The position numbers were made by a program, and so were the translations under genes. Below, piece by piece: positions 33,959-45,439 of a stretch of DNA of 64,000 nucleotides. The notes below the pieces were generated by a model. That model did no database searches and was not told the origin of the DNA. It saw nothing but the letters and a program-made list of their open reading frames with translations. Source of the DNA: Euphorbia lathyris (Eukaryota; Streptophyta; Magnoliopsida; Malpighiales; Euphorbiaceae); the NCBI RefSeq assembly GCF_963576675.1, contig NC_088916.1:24961501-25025500 (forward strand), read 5' to 3'. Every line of letters starts with the position of its first letter. The first letter of the stretch is position 1.

Positions 33959-33994
33959 TTAGGTACATCTATGATCCTCTAAGTATTAGGAATG

Positions 33995-34375
33995 GCAAAC
34001 TAATGAATTTTTTAACATCAAAATCATCAAACTTTACATTTGATTTCTCCTACAGCCCATTTATCCAGATTCTGGCTGGAAAAGACACGTAGACGACACG
34101 TCAATTTCATTGATTAAAAAAATGCATGTCACCAAACTCAGCCCGGTCAATTTCATTCATCCTCTGTCGTTTGAGTCCTCACATCAACAAAACATATGAA
34201 GGCCAAACTATGTATTTTTTAATTTACGTGAAAAACCTAGCTTAGTATTATCCATAGGTCTTTTTCGGCGACTATTATTGCTATAATTTTTTGACAAAAA
34301 GACTATAGGAGAAATCAAATACGAAATTAGATGATTTTAGGATTAAAAATTTAAGTTTTGTGATATTAATGTTCC
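33995..34375. mobile_element. MITE-like inverted-repeat element
   Basis: A left arm around 34005-34055 (ACATTTGATTTCTCCTACAG) is inverted at 34300-34360 (TATAGGAGAAATCAAATACG). Arms are about 50-60 bases with mismatches. Target duplications are not clear. Confidence 0.55.
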
Positions 34376-34790
34376 ATTCTAGATACTTAGACAACCACGG
34401 ATGTAATTAGCCCAACACCATCTTCAACATGCAGGATCTCACTCCTCAACTTGCGAAGGTATATCAAAGAATAAGATAGTAAAATCTATTAGTTATTTTC
34501 TAATATGACATTTATGATATTAAATTACTTATTCTTTTGTTATATTGTCCTTTTTGCTAACTTTAGCCTTTAAAGCTTGTAACATTTTAGGAAAAGAAGG
34601 CACAAGTCGGAGGAACAAAACAAACAATTTACTAAAGCTAACACTATTTCGGTTTTCAAAAAAGATATGATGAATGTCTGTAGGAGATACATTACACTCG
34701 TAACAAGCTTCAATGAAAAATTCTCTTGTAAACATTCATTTGCATTTTAGTTCAGTATGAAAAGCTTATATATATATATATATATATATA
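34376..34790. other. AT-rich spacer with TA microsatellite
   Basis: No gene seen. It ends with a run of about 12 TA units (34766-34790) flanking the foldback element. Confidence 0.5.
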
Positions 34791-36668
34791 GAGGAGAGAT
34801 TAGGTGTGACATATCTCTTATGGTGTGACAAGTCTTATTGTGTGACAATGACTAATTTTGTAATTAATCAAAATGAGGTGGCAAATTTGTAAATAAAAGG
34901 AAAAAGAAAATTGTTTTATTTTTTTTCTTTAAAATGCATTTTCTCGACTTTTCCAACCTCGTTTTCAAAAAATTTTATACCGTTGGACTCGTCTTAATTA
35001 AACGGTCATTTTAAGATCCATGAAGCTCAAGTAAAAAAAATTCCGGTGAACGGAATCCGGGTGGGCGTTTTCCGGCAAGCAAACAAGTGTCCAGAAAATT
35101 CTCAAAAAATTCCAGAACATGTAAAACATTATTATAAGAAACTTTAATTCTTGGGTCGAAGCGAGATTTCTTACGGTTTAGTCCCAATAAAACATTTTCC
35201 TTAATTTTATCCATTTTACATACTTCAACAATTTGTTGGGTAAAAACTGTAAGGAATCTCGCTTTGAGCCAAAAATTAAAGTTTCTTAAAATAATGTTTT
35301 ACATGTTTTGGAATTTTTTGATAATTTTCTGAACACGTTTTTTGTCCTACTTACGTTGTTCCAAATCAATGTACCATTTGTTCCAACATAATACTTATAT
35401 TGTTCCAACAGAAAATTGTTTTATTTCTTTTCTTTAAAATACATTTTTCTGACATTTCTAACCTCGTTTTTCGAAAAATTTTATATTATTAGACTCGTCT
35501 ATATTAGACAGTCATTTTAAGATCCCTGAAGGTCAAGTAAAAAAAATTCCGGTGAACGGAATCCGAATGAGCGTTTTCTGGCAAGAAAAAAGTGCCCAAA
35601 AAATTTTAAAAAAATTCCAAAAAATGTAAAATATTATTCTAAGAAACTTTAATTCTTGGGTCGAAGCGGGATTTCTTACGGTTTAGTCCCAATAAAACTT
35701 GTTCCTTAATTTTATCCATTTTACATGCTTCAACAATTTATTGGGTCAAAACTGTAAGGAATTTCGATTTGAGCCAAGAATTAAAGTTTCTTAAAATGAT
35801 GTTTTACATGTTTTCGAATTTTTTGATAATTTTCTGGGTACGTTTTTTTGTCCTACTTACATTGTTCCAAATCAGTGTACCATTTGTTCCAATATAATAC
35901 TTGCATTGTTCCAACAGAAAAATGTTTTATTTCTTTTCTTTAAAATACATTTTTCCGACATTTCTAACCTTGTTTTTCGAAATTTTTTATACTATTAGAC
36001 TCGTCTAAATTAGATGGTCATTTTAAGATCCCTGAAGCTCAAGTAAAAAAAAATTCCGGTGAACGGAATCCGGGTGGGCATTTTCTGGTGAGAACCAAAG
36101 TGCCCAGAAAATTCTCAAAAAATTCCAGAAAATGTAAAACATTATTCTAAGAAACTTTAATTCTTGGGTCGAAGTGGAATTTCTTACGATATAGTCTCAA
36201 AAAATTGTTGAAGCATGTAAAATGGATAAAATTAAGGAAAACATTTTATTGGGACTAAACCGTAAGAAATCCTGTTTTGACCCAAGAATTAAAGTTTCTT
36301 ATAATAATGTTTTACATTTTCTGTAATTTTTTAAGAATTTTCTGGGTATTTTGTTTCTCGCCGGAAAACGCTCACCCGGATTCCGTTCACCGGAATTTTT
36401 TTTACTTGAGCTTCAGGGATCTTAAAATGACCGTCTAATTTAGACGAGTCTAATAGTATAAAAATTTTCGAAAAACGATGTTAGAGATGTCGGGAAAATG
36501 TATTTTAAAGAAAAGAAATAAAACAATTTTCTCTATCCTCTCTTTCATTTTATTTACCAATTTGCCACATTGCCCTTTTTTAATTATCATCAAAACTACG
36601 TAGTTTTGTTATGTCACACAATAAGCTCTTTGTCACAAATTAAGCCATTGTCACGCTGGATCTCACCC
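34791..36668. mobile_element. 1.9-kb foldback element with nested palindromes
   Basis: The first 450 bases are inverted at 36198-36668 (ends GAGGAGAGATTAGGTGTGACA and, inverted, GGGGTGAGATCCAGCGTGACA). Inside, a unit of about 505 bases is repeated (starts AGAAAATTGTTTTATTTC near 34907, 35411 and 35918). Each unit is itself palindromic: TAAGAAACTTTAATTCTTGGG pairs with an inverted copy 120-160 bases on. TA runs flank both ends. No coding capacity. Confidence 0.75.
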
Positions 36669-36800
36669 CTATATATATATATATATATAGGGGAGGGATC
36701 AAGTGAGAACTCTCCCTTGGGTGAGAACACTCCTTAGGTGAGAACCACTCAAAACTACGTAGTTTTGAGTGTAAAAATTAATTAAAAAACACTGATGTTG

Positions 36801-36865
36801 CTGCTAGGGTTCAAACCCTGGCCTATTCACTTACACTTCACACTGCTTACCACTAAGCCATTTGT
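36801..36865 (-). promoter_or_regulatory. tRNA-like A box and B box in the TIR element
   Basis: On the minus strand TGGCTTAGTGGTAAGC resembles a Pol III A box and, about 35 bases on, GGGTTTGAACCCT resembles a B box. The copy at 55540-55600 keeps a weaker version. It may be a captured tRNA or SINE part; chance is possible. Confidence 0.35.
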
Positions 36866-38787
36866 TTCTCTTATGTATTTTGCCACGCGCTGATTAATAT
36901 ACTAATGCCCTTGTATATTCTATTGTTTAATATTTGATGCATGCACTTATTAATATTGATTAAATTCACATAATAATTATTAATAGAAAAAAACAAATGT
37001 GCATAATAATTAATTATTAATAGAAAAAAAACCAAGAACATGCTCTAATTTCTTATTTATTTAATTCCTCTATATTTTTGTAATTTATGTTTTAAATTGT
37101 TAAGGACGATGTTCTAAATATTGTTACATATGTTCTAAACTTTATAATTTGTGTTCTAAAAATTAAGACAATGTTTTAAAAAAATAGTAAATATATGGGC
37201 CATTTTTTTTGTTCAAAAAAAAACTCACATTCTAAATAACATAACGTTTGTTCTAAAAAACATAACATATGTTCTAAAGTTTATAGTTTGTGTTCCAAAA
37301 ATTAAGTATAATTTTCTAAAAAAAGCAGTAGATATCTCGATCGGTTTTTCATTTGTTCTATAATATAATTTATAACTCACGTTCGAAAAAACATAACACG
37401 TGTTCTAAAAAACATAACGTATGTTCTAAAAAATATGTCGTACGTTCTAACTTCATAGTTCGTGTTTTAAAAGTTAAAATATATGTTATAACGTATGTTT
37501 TAAAAAATATATAATTTGTGTTCTAAAAATTAAGTATAATTCCTCTATATTTTTTTTCTGAAACACTTGCTTTAATTTGTTCATTATACAATTTTTTTTG
37601 ACGGAATACAATTCTTTTATTTATATATTATTAAGTGCCTCTGATGCTAAAAAAATCCAATACTATATTTTTTAAATAAAAATACACTTGTTTTAGTTTG
37701 TTTATTGTACAATTCTTTTATTTATATATTATTAAGTGCATCTGATGCTAAAAAAATCCAATACTATATTTTTTAAATAAAAATATATTATATATTTTAA
37801 TAAAATCGTATAAATATTTTTAGAACATACAATATATTTAGAACTTATGACATGAAATTTAGAACATATGTTTTAATTTTTAGAACACAAACTATAAAGT
37901 TTAGAACATATGATATATTTTTTTAAAACATACGTTAGAACATATACTTGAACTTTTAGAACACGAACTATGAAGTTTAGAACAAACGACATATTTTTTA
38001 GAACATACGTTAGATTATATATTTTAATTTTTGGAATACAAACTAAAAAGTTTAGAACATAAGTTATGCTTTTTAGAACATGCGTTACGTTTTTTCGAAC
38101 ATGAGTTATAAATTATATTATAGAACAAGTGCAAAAATGATCGAGATATTTACTGATTTTTTTAAACATTATACTTAATTTTTAGAACACAAATTATAAA
38201 GTTTAGAACATATGTAACATTATTTAGAACATCGTCCTTAACATTTTAAAACATAAATTACAAAAAAATATAGAGCAATTAAATAAATAAGAAATTGGAG
38301 CATGTTTTTGGATTTTTTTTTTCTATTAATAATTCATTATTATGCGCATTTCTTTTTTTTCTATTAATAATTTATTATTATGCACATTTAATCGATATTA
38401 ATAAGTGCATGTGTCAAATATTACACAATAGAGGCTACAAGGACAGTGGTATATTAAGCAGGGCGCGACATAATGCACAAGAAAAGCATAACGTATGTTC
38501 TAAAGTTTATAGTTCGAAAAAACATAACGCATGTTATAAAAAACATAACCTATGTTCTAAAAAATATGTCGTACGTTCTAAACTTCATAGTTCGTGTTTT
38601 AAAAGTTAAAATATATGTTCTAACGTATGTTTTAAAAAATATATTTTCTTATATAAATAAAATATTAATATGAAATTTTATTAAAATATATAATATATTT
38701 TTATTTAAAAAATATAGTATTGGATTTTTTTTAGCATCAGATGCACTTAATAATATATAAATAAAAGAATTGTATAATGAACAAACT

Positions 38788-39452
38788 AGACCTGGGCATG
38801 GGCCGGGCTGGGCCGGGCTCGGGCCGGGCCTGTCGGGCTTTTCATAAAGCCTGCTGAGCCCAAGCCCAGCCCAGCCCGCAGAAATTTAATCGGGCTCGGG
38901 CTGGGCTCGAGCCTGAGATATGAATCCCAAGCCCGCCCGTCCAAGCCCATCTGTATATTTAAAATAAAATATATATAATTAAAAAACTGAGAGTTGATTT
39001 TGTGTGTAAAACAAAAACAGAGGCATATTTGTATTTTGTATTTGTTGGCGGTGAAGGAGGGCTGCGGTGAAGGATGCGGCGGCAGTGAATGAGGGCTGTG
39101 GTGAAGGAGGGCTGCCAACATCTTCTTTTGTGTTTTGTATTTGTTGTTGTGCGTTTGAAGAGAAGAGATTAGGTTTACAAAACCTTAAATGTTTTCATTT
39201 TTTTATAAAATTATATTATTAAATTATAATTAATATATATATATAATTATATAATATATTTAATAAAAATATATATGTTAATCGGGCCGGGCCGGGCCGG
39301 CCCGATATAAAATGTGTAAAGCCCAAGTCCGCTCAGTTTTTGATGGGCTTGTACGGGCCGCGCCTGAATACATTTTCATGTGTCCAAGCCCGGCTAAATA
39401 GGCCTGGGCCTGGGCCGGGCAGGCGGATTCACCGGCCCATGCCCAGGTCTGG
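38788..39452. mobile_element. Non-autonomous hAT-like element, 665 bp
   Basis: Ends AGACCTGGGCATGGGCC and, inverted, CCAGACCTGGGCATGGGCC. It is flanked by the 8-bp direct repeat AACAAACT (38780-38787 and 39453-39460), the hAT target-duplication length. GGGCC-rich ends and an AT-rich core with no ORF. It sits inside the right arm of the larger palindrome and is therefore younger. Confidence 0.85.
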
Positions 39453-39760
39453 AACAAACTAAAGCAAGTGTATTTTTATTTAAAAAATATAGTATTGGAT
39501 TTTTTTAGCATCAGAGGCACTTAATAATATATGATAAAAGAATTGTATAATAAACAAGTTAAAGTAAGTGTCCTAGTAGTAGATGGCACATGTGTCACTA
39601 CGTCGTTTCATCTTATTCTCACGTAACTAAGTAAGACCTAGTTCTCACTTGATCCCTCCCATGAAAAGATCCATCAAAACAGTTTGATTAATTAATGTTA
39701 GTATTATAGAAAGTGTAGCTTACTTTTAAATTTTTACCAAATAAACATTGACTGTATCAG

Positions 39761-39959
39761 AGGGCGAGCCTTGGCGCAACAGTAAAACGTTGTTGCCGTG
39801 TGACCAGAGGTCACGGGTTCGAGTCTTAGGAGCGGCCTCTTGCCAATTAAATTGGCAAGGGAAGGCTTGCCCCCAATACACCCTTGTGGTGGGACCCCTC
39901 CCCGGACCCTCGCTCAGCGGGGACGCGTAATGCGACCGGGCCGCCCTTTTTTTTTTTTT
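39761..39959 (+). mobile_element. Au-type SINE
   Basis: AGGGCGAGCCTTGGCGCAAC (A box) and GTCACGGGTTCGAGTC (B box), then the typical CCCTTGTGGTGGGACCCC and a final CCGGGCCGCCC plus T run. Target duplications are visible: AACATTGACTGTATCAG at 39744-39760 and the same word with two extra bases at 39960-39979. Pol III transcribed and mobilised by a LINE in trans (family knowledge). Confidence 0.9.
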
Positions 39960-39979
39960 AACATTGACTACTGTATCAG

Positions 39980-40028
39980 TATATATAATGATTTATTATG
40001 TACGTGTGCACAATTCCTTCCACTTCTT

Positions 40029-40062
<34 letters not shown>

Positions 40063-40169
40063 AAAAAGAAGAAGCAAATTTGACATAGAAAAAAAGAAAA
40101 GTGGTAAACCTTCATAGTCTTTGGATGTTGAAGAAGCCCAAATCTGATTGTTAAATTGATAATTAAGCA
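39980..40169. other. Poly(T)/A tract near the host gene
   Basis: Long T run at about 40031-40059 followed by an AAGAAAAAAGAAGAAGC stretch. No gene; this is the 3' flank of the minus-strand gene. Confidence 0.4.
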
Positions 40170-40829
40170 TCAGCGGGAGAGGTTTACAGGTGGCCTTCCA
40201 TGAACAGGGCAATGATTTCTTGGAACAAAATGACTCTTTGAATTGTGCATCAAGAATAGCTTTTTCAATACTTTGATGAACATAACAAACCCACTTCCAG
40301 AATTCCTATGTTTTTGTAATCTCCCATTTTTGGACAACCTTAAATTATCTGCTGCTGCTGCTGGTGGTTGTAGCTTAACACATCCCATATTGATATTGAT
40401 ATAAGTATCATCTGAAGTTGTTCTCTTCTTTAATGTGGATAAATCTTGATTGAAATAATCTTCCCAGAGCATATCCATCTTCTCTTCTTTTTCTTCACTT
40501 TTCCATCTTGAAATATGGCCTCTCTCTATCCAAGAAAAGCTCTTTCTTCTTGCTGATTTATACTCTTCTTCTTCACTATTTTCTTGTTGATTTCTTGATG
40601 GGGTTTTTGTGGAGTGGGAAGAATCAGGAGAGGCAGCCGGAGATGAACACCATAATGGCGGTGAATCCACGGCATCGGTGAAGGTGGGGAAGGTGAAGTC
40701 TTCGCTAGTCATGGATGGATATGGGGTTGGTGATTTGAATTGAAATTGTATTGTGTGTAAAATAAGGGAGAGAATAAGAAGAAGAAGAATTAATTTAAGA
40801 GATGAAAATTGGTGGGTTTTTTTGGACAT
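40170..40829 (-). CDS. Plant-specific protein of unknown function, 219 aa
   Basis: Single exon from an ATG at 40829 to a TGA at 40170-40172. Residues about 11-27 (LKLILLLLILSLILHTI) form one hydrophobic segment, which suggests a signal anchor or signal peptide. The rest is polar, with an acidic run (NSEEEEYKSARRKS), a KMDMLWEDYFNQDL block that I have the impression is conserved in small plant proteins, and a basic C-terminal part (GFVMFIKVLKKLFL). An internal ATG (MTSEDFTFPTF, residue 40) is an alternative start that would remove the hydrophobic segment. Codon use and lack of transposon features make it look like a host gene. Function is not known to me. Confidence 0.65.
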   Translation of the reverse strand: MSKKTHQFSSLKLILLLLILSLILHTIQFQFKSPTPYPSMTSEDFTFPTFTDAVDSPPLWCSSPAASPDSSHSTKTPSRNQQENSEEEEYKSARRKSFSWIERGHISRWKSEEKEEKMDMLWEDYFNQDLSTLKKRTTSDDTYININMGCVKLQPPAAAADNLRLSKNGRLQKHRNSGSGFVMFIKVLKKLFLMHNSKSHFVPRNHCPVHGRPPVNLSR

Positions 40830-40965
40830 ATTAGTTCAACTAATACAAACAATTCTTATTTTTTTTTTTTTTTTTTTAGATTAAGATTTTAGTTTAGGGA
40901 CCAACTCATCCTAATACAAGATTTTGGCTCTTCCACTTATGTGGTCCAATCAATTTTTTTTTATA

Positions 40966-42008
40966 GAGTTTTTTTCTTAGAAGTATCAATTTAGCCTCCA
41001 CGTTGAATATAACACCAATATAGGTTTAACGTTTATAACATAACATCAATTTAGGTTTAACGTTTATCAATTTAGGAATTACTAACAAAACGTGACAAGT
41101 CATCCGTTAAGTCTGCCAACTTAGCGTCACGTCACATAAGGTACCAAAATAGGTAAGGTTTGTAGAAAGTATCAATTTAAGCCTCACGTACAAAATAACA
41201 CCAATATAGGCTTAATGTTTACAAAATAATACAAATTTAAGCTTAACGTTTACAAAATATATCTAATTTAAGCTATGTCAAAAAGATAATTTTATTTTTC
41301 TAGCATGGTACAAATTAAGGAACTGATATTAGGTATTTTGGATTTTGTGCGACTATATGGTAACATTTTGGATGAATTGTCCGTTGACAATTGATATTTT
41401 GTGTGTCAATATGGTCATATATCAATATCATTTTAACTAGTGTTAATTTTGTGGATATTCAATTACTTTTAGTTTGCATATATTACATGAGCCCGTGGAA
41501 TTTAGGAGTCATGAAATCATTGATGAAAAACAAATATAAAGTCTTAATGGGCAAGAATAATAATTAATTGTATTATAATAAATAAGAAAATTGAACTAAA
41601 TAGAAAAAGATAACATATAAAATTAATAGGGAAAGAATATAATATGATTAATTGTGACGTTTAGTTTAAATTGGATATATTTTGTAACGTTAAGTTTAAA
41701 TTCATATTATTTTATAAACATTAAGTCTATATTTGTGTTATTTTGTACGTGCGGCCTAAATTGATACTTTCTACAAACTTTAGGCCTATTTTGGTACCTT
41801 ATATGACATGGCGCTGAGTTGGCAGACTTGATGGATGACATGTCACGTTCTGTTAGTAATTCCTAAATTGATACTATGGTGTAAACATTAAGCCTAAATT
41901 GATGTTATTTTATAAACGTTAAGCCTATATTTGTGTTATTTTGAACGTAAAACCTAAATTGGTACTTCTCCAAAAACTTTAGGCCTATTTTGATATCTTA
42001 TCCCTTAT
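40966..42008. mobile_element. About 1.04-kb foldback MITE
   Basis: Left arm words (AGAAGTATCAATTTAG, CGTTTATAACATAACATC, TGACAAGTCATCCGTTAAG) reappear inverted at 41640-42008. An internal repeat of the arm (TTTGTAGAAAGTATCAATTT) makes nested palindromes. The outermost 25 bases of the left end are missing relative to the right end. Confidence 0.7.
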
Positions 42009-42311
42009 ATATATATATTCTCTTTTATATTTCTGTTTATTTTTATTATGAAACCGAACTGGATGTAATATCCAGAATCTCAACAACCAAACTCAACCAG
42101 AATTAAATTAAACTTGTTATGAATTAATATAAAATCTATAATTGATCCAATTTGACAATGTTAAGGGTAAATTTGTTTTTGGCTACCAATATTAAAGGTA
42201 AAATTGCTTCTGGCCATAAATGTTAGAGGTATTTTTGTACCTTATCCCTTAAATTTATATTGGGTTTGTGTCATGTAGTCAAAATTGTACGTAATTACCA
42301 TATCTATTAGA
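42009..42311. other. AT-rich spacer with repeat scrap
   Basis: The stretch 42165-42250 (GGTAAAATTGCTTCTGGCC, TTGTACCTTATCCCTT) belongs to the same dispersed repeat type as 57770-58290. No gene seen. Confidence 0.4.
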
Positions 42312-42750
42312 GGTGTGCATTGGTCTGGTGTAAACTGCATACCAAACCGAACCGATTGAATTCGGTTTGTTCGGTTCGATTTTTTTTATCCTTCAGTTCG
42401 GTTTTAGTTTTAGGTGTATTTTGATATTCTGTTCGGTTTGGTTTGATAAAAGAATGTGAAAAATTGAACAACACCGAATTATACATATTCTACATTATAT
42501 ATATATATATATATTAAATGTTACAAATTTATTTATTTTTAGTACTGTTGAAAGCATTTCAAATTCTTTTTGTTTAGATAAATTTAATAAGGAATTAAAA
42601 AATATATTTTTTTATTTTTTACTAATTCGGTTTGTTCGTTTTAAAACCGAATCGAAATTCGATTCGGTTATATTTCAGTTTTATATATCATTCAGTTCGG
42701 TATTAATATCAAATTATTTTAATATTTTGATATTCAATTATACACCTCAT
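42312..42750. mobile_element. hAT-like MITE with CGGTTCGGTTT ends
   Basis: Ends GAGGTGTGCA and, inverted, GAGGTGTATA, with many copies of TTCGGTTTGGTT-type words in both arms. Flanking ATCTATTA and ATCTCTATT are an imperfect target duplication. Confidence 0.65.
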
Positions 42751-43121
42751 CTCTATTGACACGGAGAATAATACCTAGTTAATGAGTGAGCTCACAGATC
42801 TATTAACCAGAAATTATATTATAAAAAAAAACAAGTATAGCGAAATTAAAATATAAAAAGTTATTAAAAACAAAGGTAAATAATTATAAGGTATATGTAC
42901 TTTTATCTAATACACTACTACTTAGTTCTTGTAATTTTAGAAATAATTATATAGTGTCTGTGTTTTTAGAAATAATTATATAGTTAGAAATTAGAGCCAC
43001 TATAAAACCAAAATATAGCTTTGCTATTATACGAATGTGTAAAAGAATAAAATAAAGTTTGTTGGATGGTGATTTAAAGGAGAAGACAAATAGATTTTTT
43101 TTTCTAAAAAAAAAAGTAAGA
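42751..43121. other. AT-rich spacer
   Basis: Short direct repeats (AGAAATAATTATATAG twice near 42940-42980). No gene seen. Confidence 0.4.
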
Positions 43122-43593
43122 GGTGAATCTCAGATAATTAATGGACGGTCGTTAAAGTTTGGACAATTTCCTCAAAATGTTATAAAAGTTTAATTTATTT
43201 TAATAAAATTGTTGAAGTTTGCTTTTCTTTCAAATAAAGTCACTTTGAACATTTTTCAGTCATCTTTTTTGTTAAAATTGTTGATGAGGCATGTAACTAC
43301 ACATTTTAATTGACAATCGATATACCACATGGATTAATTTAAGATTAAAATTTTAATTGACAATTCTTATTTATTTGAGTTAATTTCTTTTTTATGCCGC
43401 ATGACTTGGAAACATGTGATTAGATGTCACGTAATCAATTCCGACGGAAAAATGATCGGAAAACATTCAAGGTGACTTTCCAGGAATAAAAACAAACTTA
43501 AATAATTTTATTAAGACACATTAAACTTTTGTGATCTTTTGAAATATTATCCAAACTTTTATAACCGCTCGATACTAATTACCTGGTGAATCT
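43122..43593. mobile_element. MITE with about 100-bp inverted ends
   Basis: AATTAATGGACGGTCGTTAAAG at the left is inverted near 43555-43580 (TTATAACCGCTCGATACTAATT). Further pairing includes AAAGTTTGG / CCAAACTTT and the TTTAATAAAATTGTT blocks. No ORF. Confidence 0.65.
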
Positions 43594-43940
43594 CCGATAG
43601 GGAATACTTCAATGGTGTACGAAACGTTTTACATATTATGTACACTGTATAAAATTGCAACCCTCAACAAAGCAATCTTGTATTATTGATTGCTCATAGC
43701 AAAAATAAAAGCTAATATTAATACCATGAAAAATAGGCATCTCATCCACCGCCGGATTTTTAGGAGAAAATGCATTTTCTTTTCTTTGATTATTTGTCGT
43801 TGACCCTATAGAGTTTGCTTTGAAAGGGATTTAACTTCTAAACGTGATTTTCCACTTGAAAGTTTACCATATAATTATCAACAACAATAAAAAAAAAAAG
43901 ATCAATTTAATTATTCGTAACGTTTAATTAACAATTAAAT

Positions 43941-44335
43941 ACCCGTTTGTTTTCATTTTCCGGAACTGTTTTTTTACCTTTCAATATTGAACAGGAAATA
44001 GAAAATGTTTGATAAAATTCCAAAACAACTGCTTTTTGCAGGAAAAAACAACTATTATTTTCTGCGTATCCCCAACAGCAAACAACTAACGGCAACATCA
44101 AACAGCAAACAGAAACAGCTGAAAGAATCGGATCCTAAGCATAGATAGATTCAGGCCCCAATTCATGTTTATTGTTCACTATTGTTGTTAGCTATTTATT
44201 GTTCCGGATAGGCAGTAAATATTATTTTTTTTACTAAAAACAGTTGTTTCGAAATTTTACTAAACACATTTTATCCCATGTTGATAATTAAAAAGGAAGA
44301 AATAGTTCCGAAAAATAAAATCAAACGTAAAGTTA
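43941..44335. mobile_element. MITE-like element
   Basis: CGTTTGTTTTCATTTTCCGGAACT at the left is inverted as AGTTCCGAAAAATAAAATCAAACG at the right; inner parts (AAACAGTTGTTT / AAACAACTG) also pair. Non-coding. Confidence 0.6.
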
Positions 44336-45439
44336 GAGTTTTTGTTTGTTGTCTAAATTCAAGCTAGTTGTTAAAGCCTTGCTACTCAAATTGGGAAATT
44401 GAGCATTAATTTCAACTTCAAATTTATGAGTTAACACGAAGCAATCTAAATTCAAATTGATTCTATACATAGTAAATTAGAATGCAATACGTTTCTCCAT
44501 TTCATTCTTTTTCTTTTCTTTATTATTAGAAATATTAACTAATCAAATTCAAAATGTTTAAATGCATTGACATTTGCTTCCTCAAATTGCAAACTTATCT
44601 AAAATGCTAGAATTAAGCATTCAAGTACACAATGGTTCTCAAGGATTTAAGGGTTAATTTTCAAAAGAACTTGGCTTTAATGATTTTAGTGAGAGAAACC
44701 TTAAATCTATGTTTTTAACATTATTCATGGAAAAATTGGAGAAACTTGCTGATAATGTTCTTATGATATGTTAGTTTAGATTAATTTGTTTCTTTTTAGT
44801 TTAGAATTTTTTTTCACAACATTTATATAACATGTTACTTTTTAATAGCACCATTGGTAGCTTGTTCTCACCCCCAAAAATTAAAAGATCTAGAAACAAT
44901 TATACAATAAGAAATTATCAGAAAATATCATTAATCTGAAATTACAAGAAATCAAATCAAATTATCGAATTTCCTTAAACATGTAGACGAACCGAAAAGT
45001 CGGACGAAGTAATTTAAGGCTTGATTATACTAGTTTCCTTAAGATAGGTTTAGCTGCAATTGACTATCGTCTCCCAAGATACGATAGAAATATGGCCGAA
45101 TTCGAAATGTGTAGAAGTTATCACCGGAATAGGAACACAGATTGAACAGAGAGACAAAACGAAAACTGAAGGGACTTTTAAACAAAACAATAAAAGAAAC
45201 AAAAGTGAGTTTCCTATAATCTGTATGCATTTTTCTTCATAAAAGAAAAATATTTTTTTTTTAATAAATGACACTTACTCTTACTGATTGAAAAACAAAA
45301 ACCTTATATTAAAGAAAATAAGGCACGGTTACGAAAAAGAAGGATTTATCTTCTCGCAGATGGTTAAAGAACTCTTAGTGAGTAAAGGACAACTCCACTA
45401 AGGTCAATTACTGAGGAACCTAGTTCTTCTTCACTGAGT
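44336..45439. other. Spacer with a diverged duplicate of 47490-47830
   Basis: Segment 44640-44880 (ACTTGGCTTTAATGATTTTAG through TTGTTCTCACCC) matches 47490-47830 in order but with many changes. No supported gene; short ORFs near 45050 are not convincing. Confidence 0.4.

Larger units (their letters stand above)
36691..39660. mobile_element. 3-kb palindromic TIR element, hAT-invaded
   Basis: Both ends are GGGAGGGATCAAGTGAGAAC in inverted orientation. The arms are rich in a short word like GTTCTAAAAAACATAACGTATG (37080-37520), inverted at 37830-38230. Duplicated 118-bp blocks appear in both arms (AGTGCATCTGATGCTAAAAA). A related truncated copy lies at 55434-55766. No transposase is seen, so it is non-autonomous. 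Confidence 0.7.

Noticed and set aside
36801..36865. Complete tRNA gene on the minus strand
   Set aside because: Only box-like words are present; acceptor and anticodon stems do not form. Kept only as a weak regulatory feature.
39761..39959. A tRNA gene, because of the A and B boxes
   Set aside because: No cloverleaf continues after the B box; the body and T tail are those of an Au SINE with target duplications.
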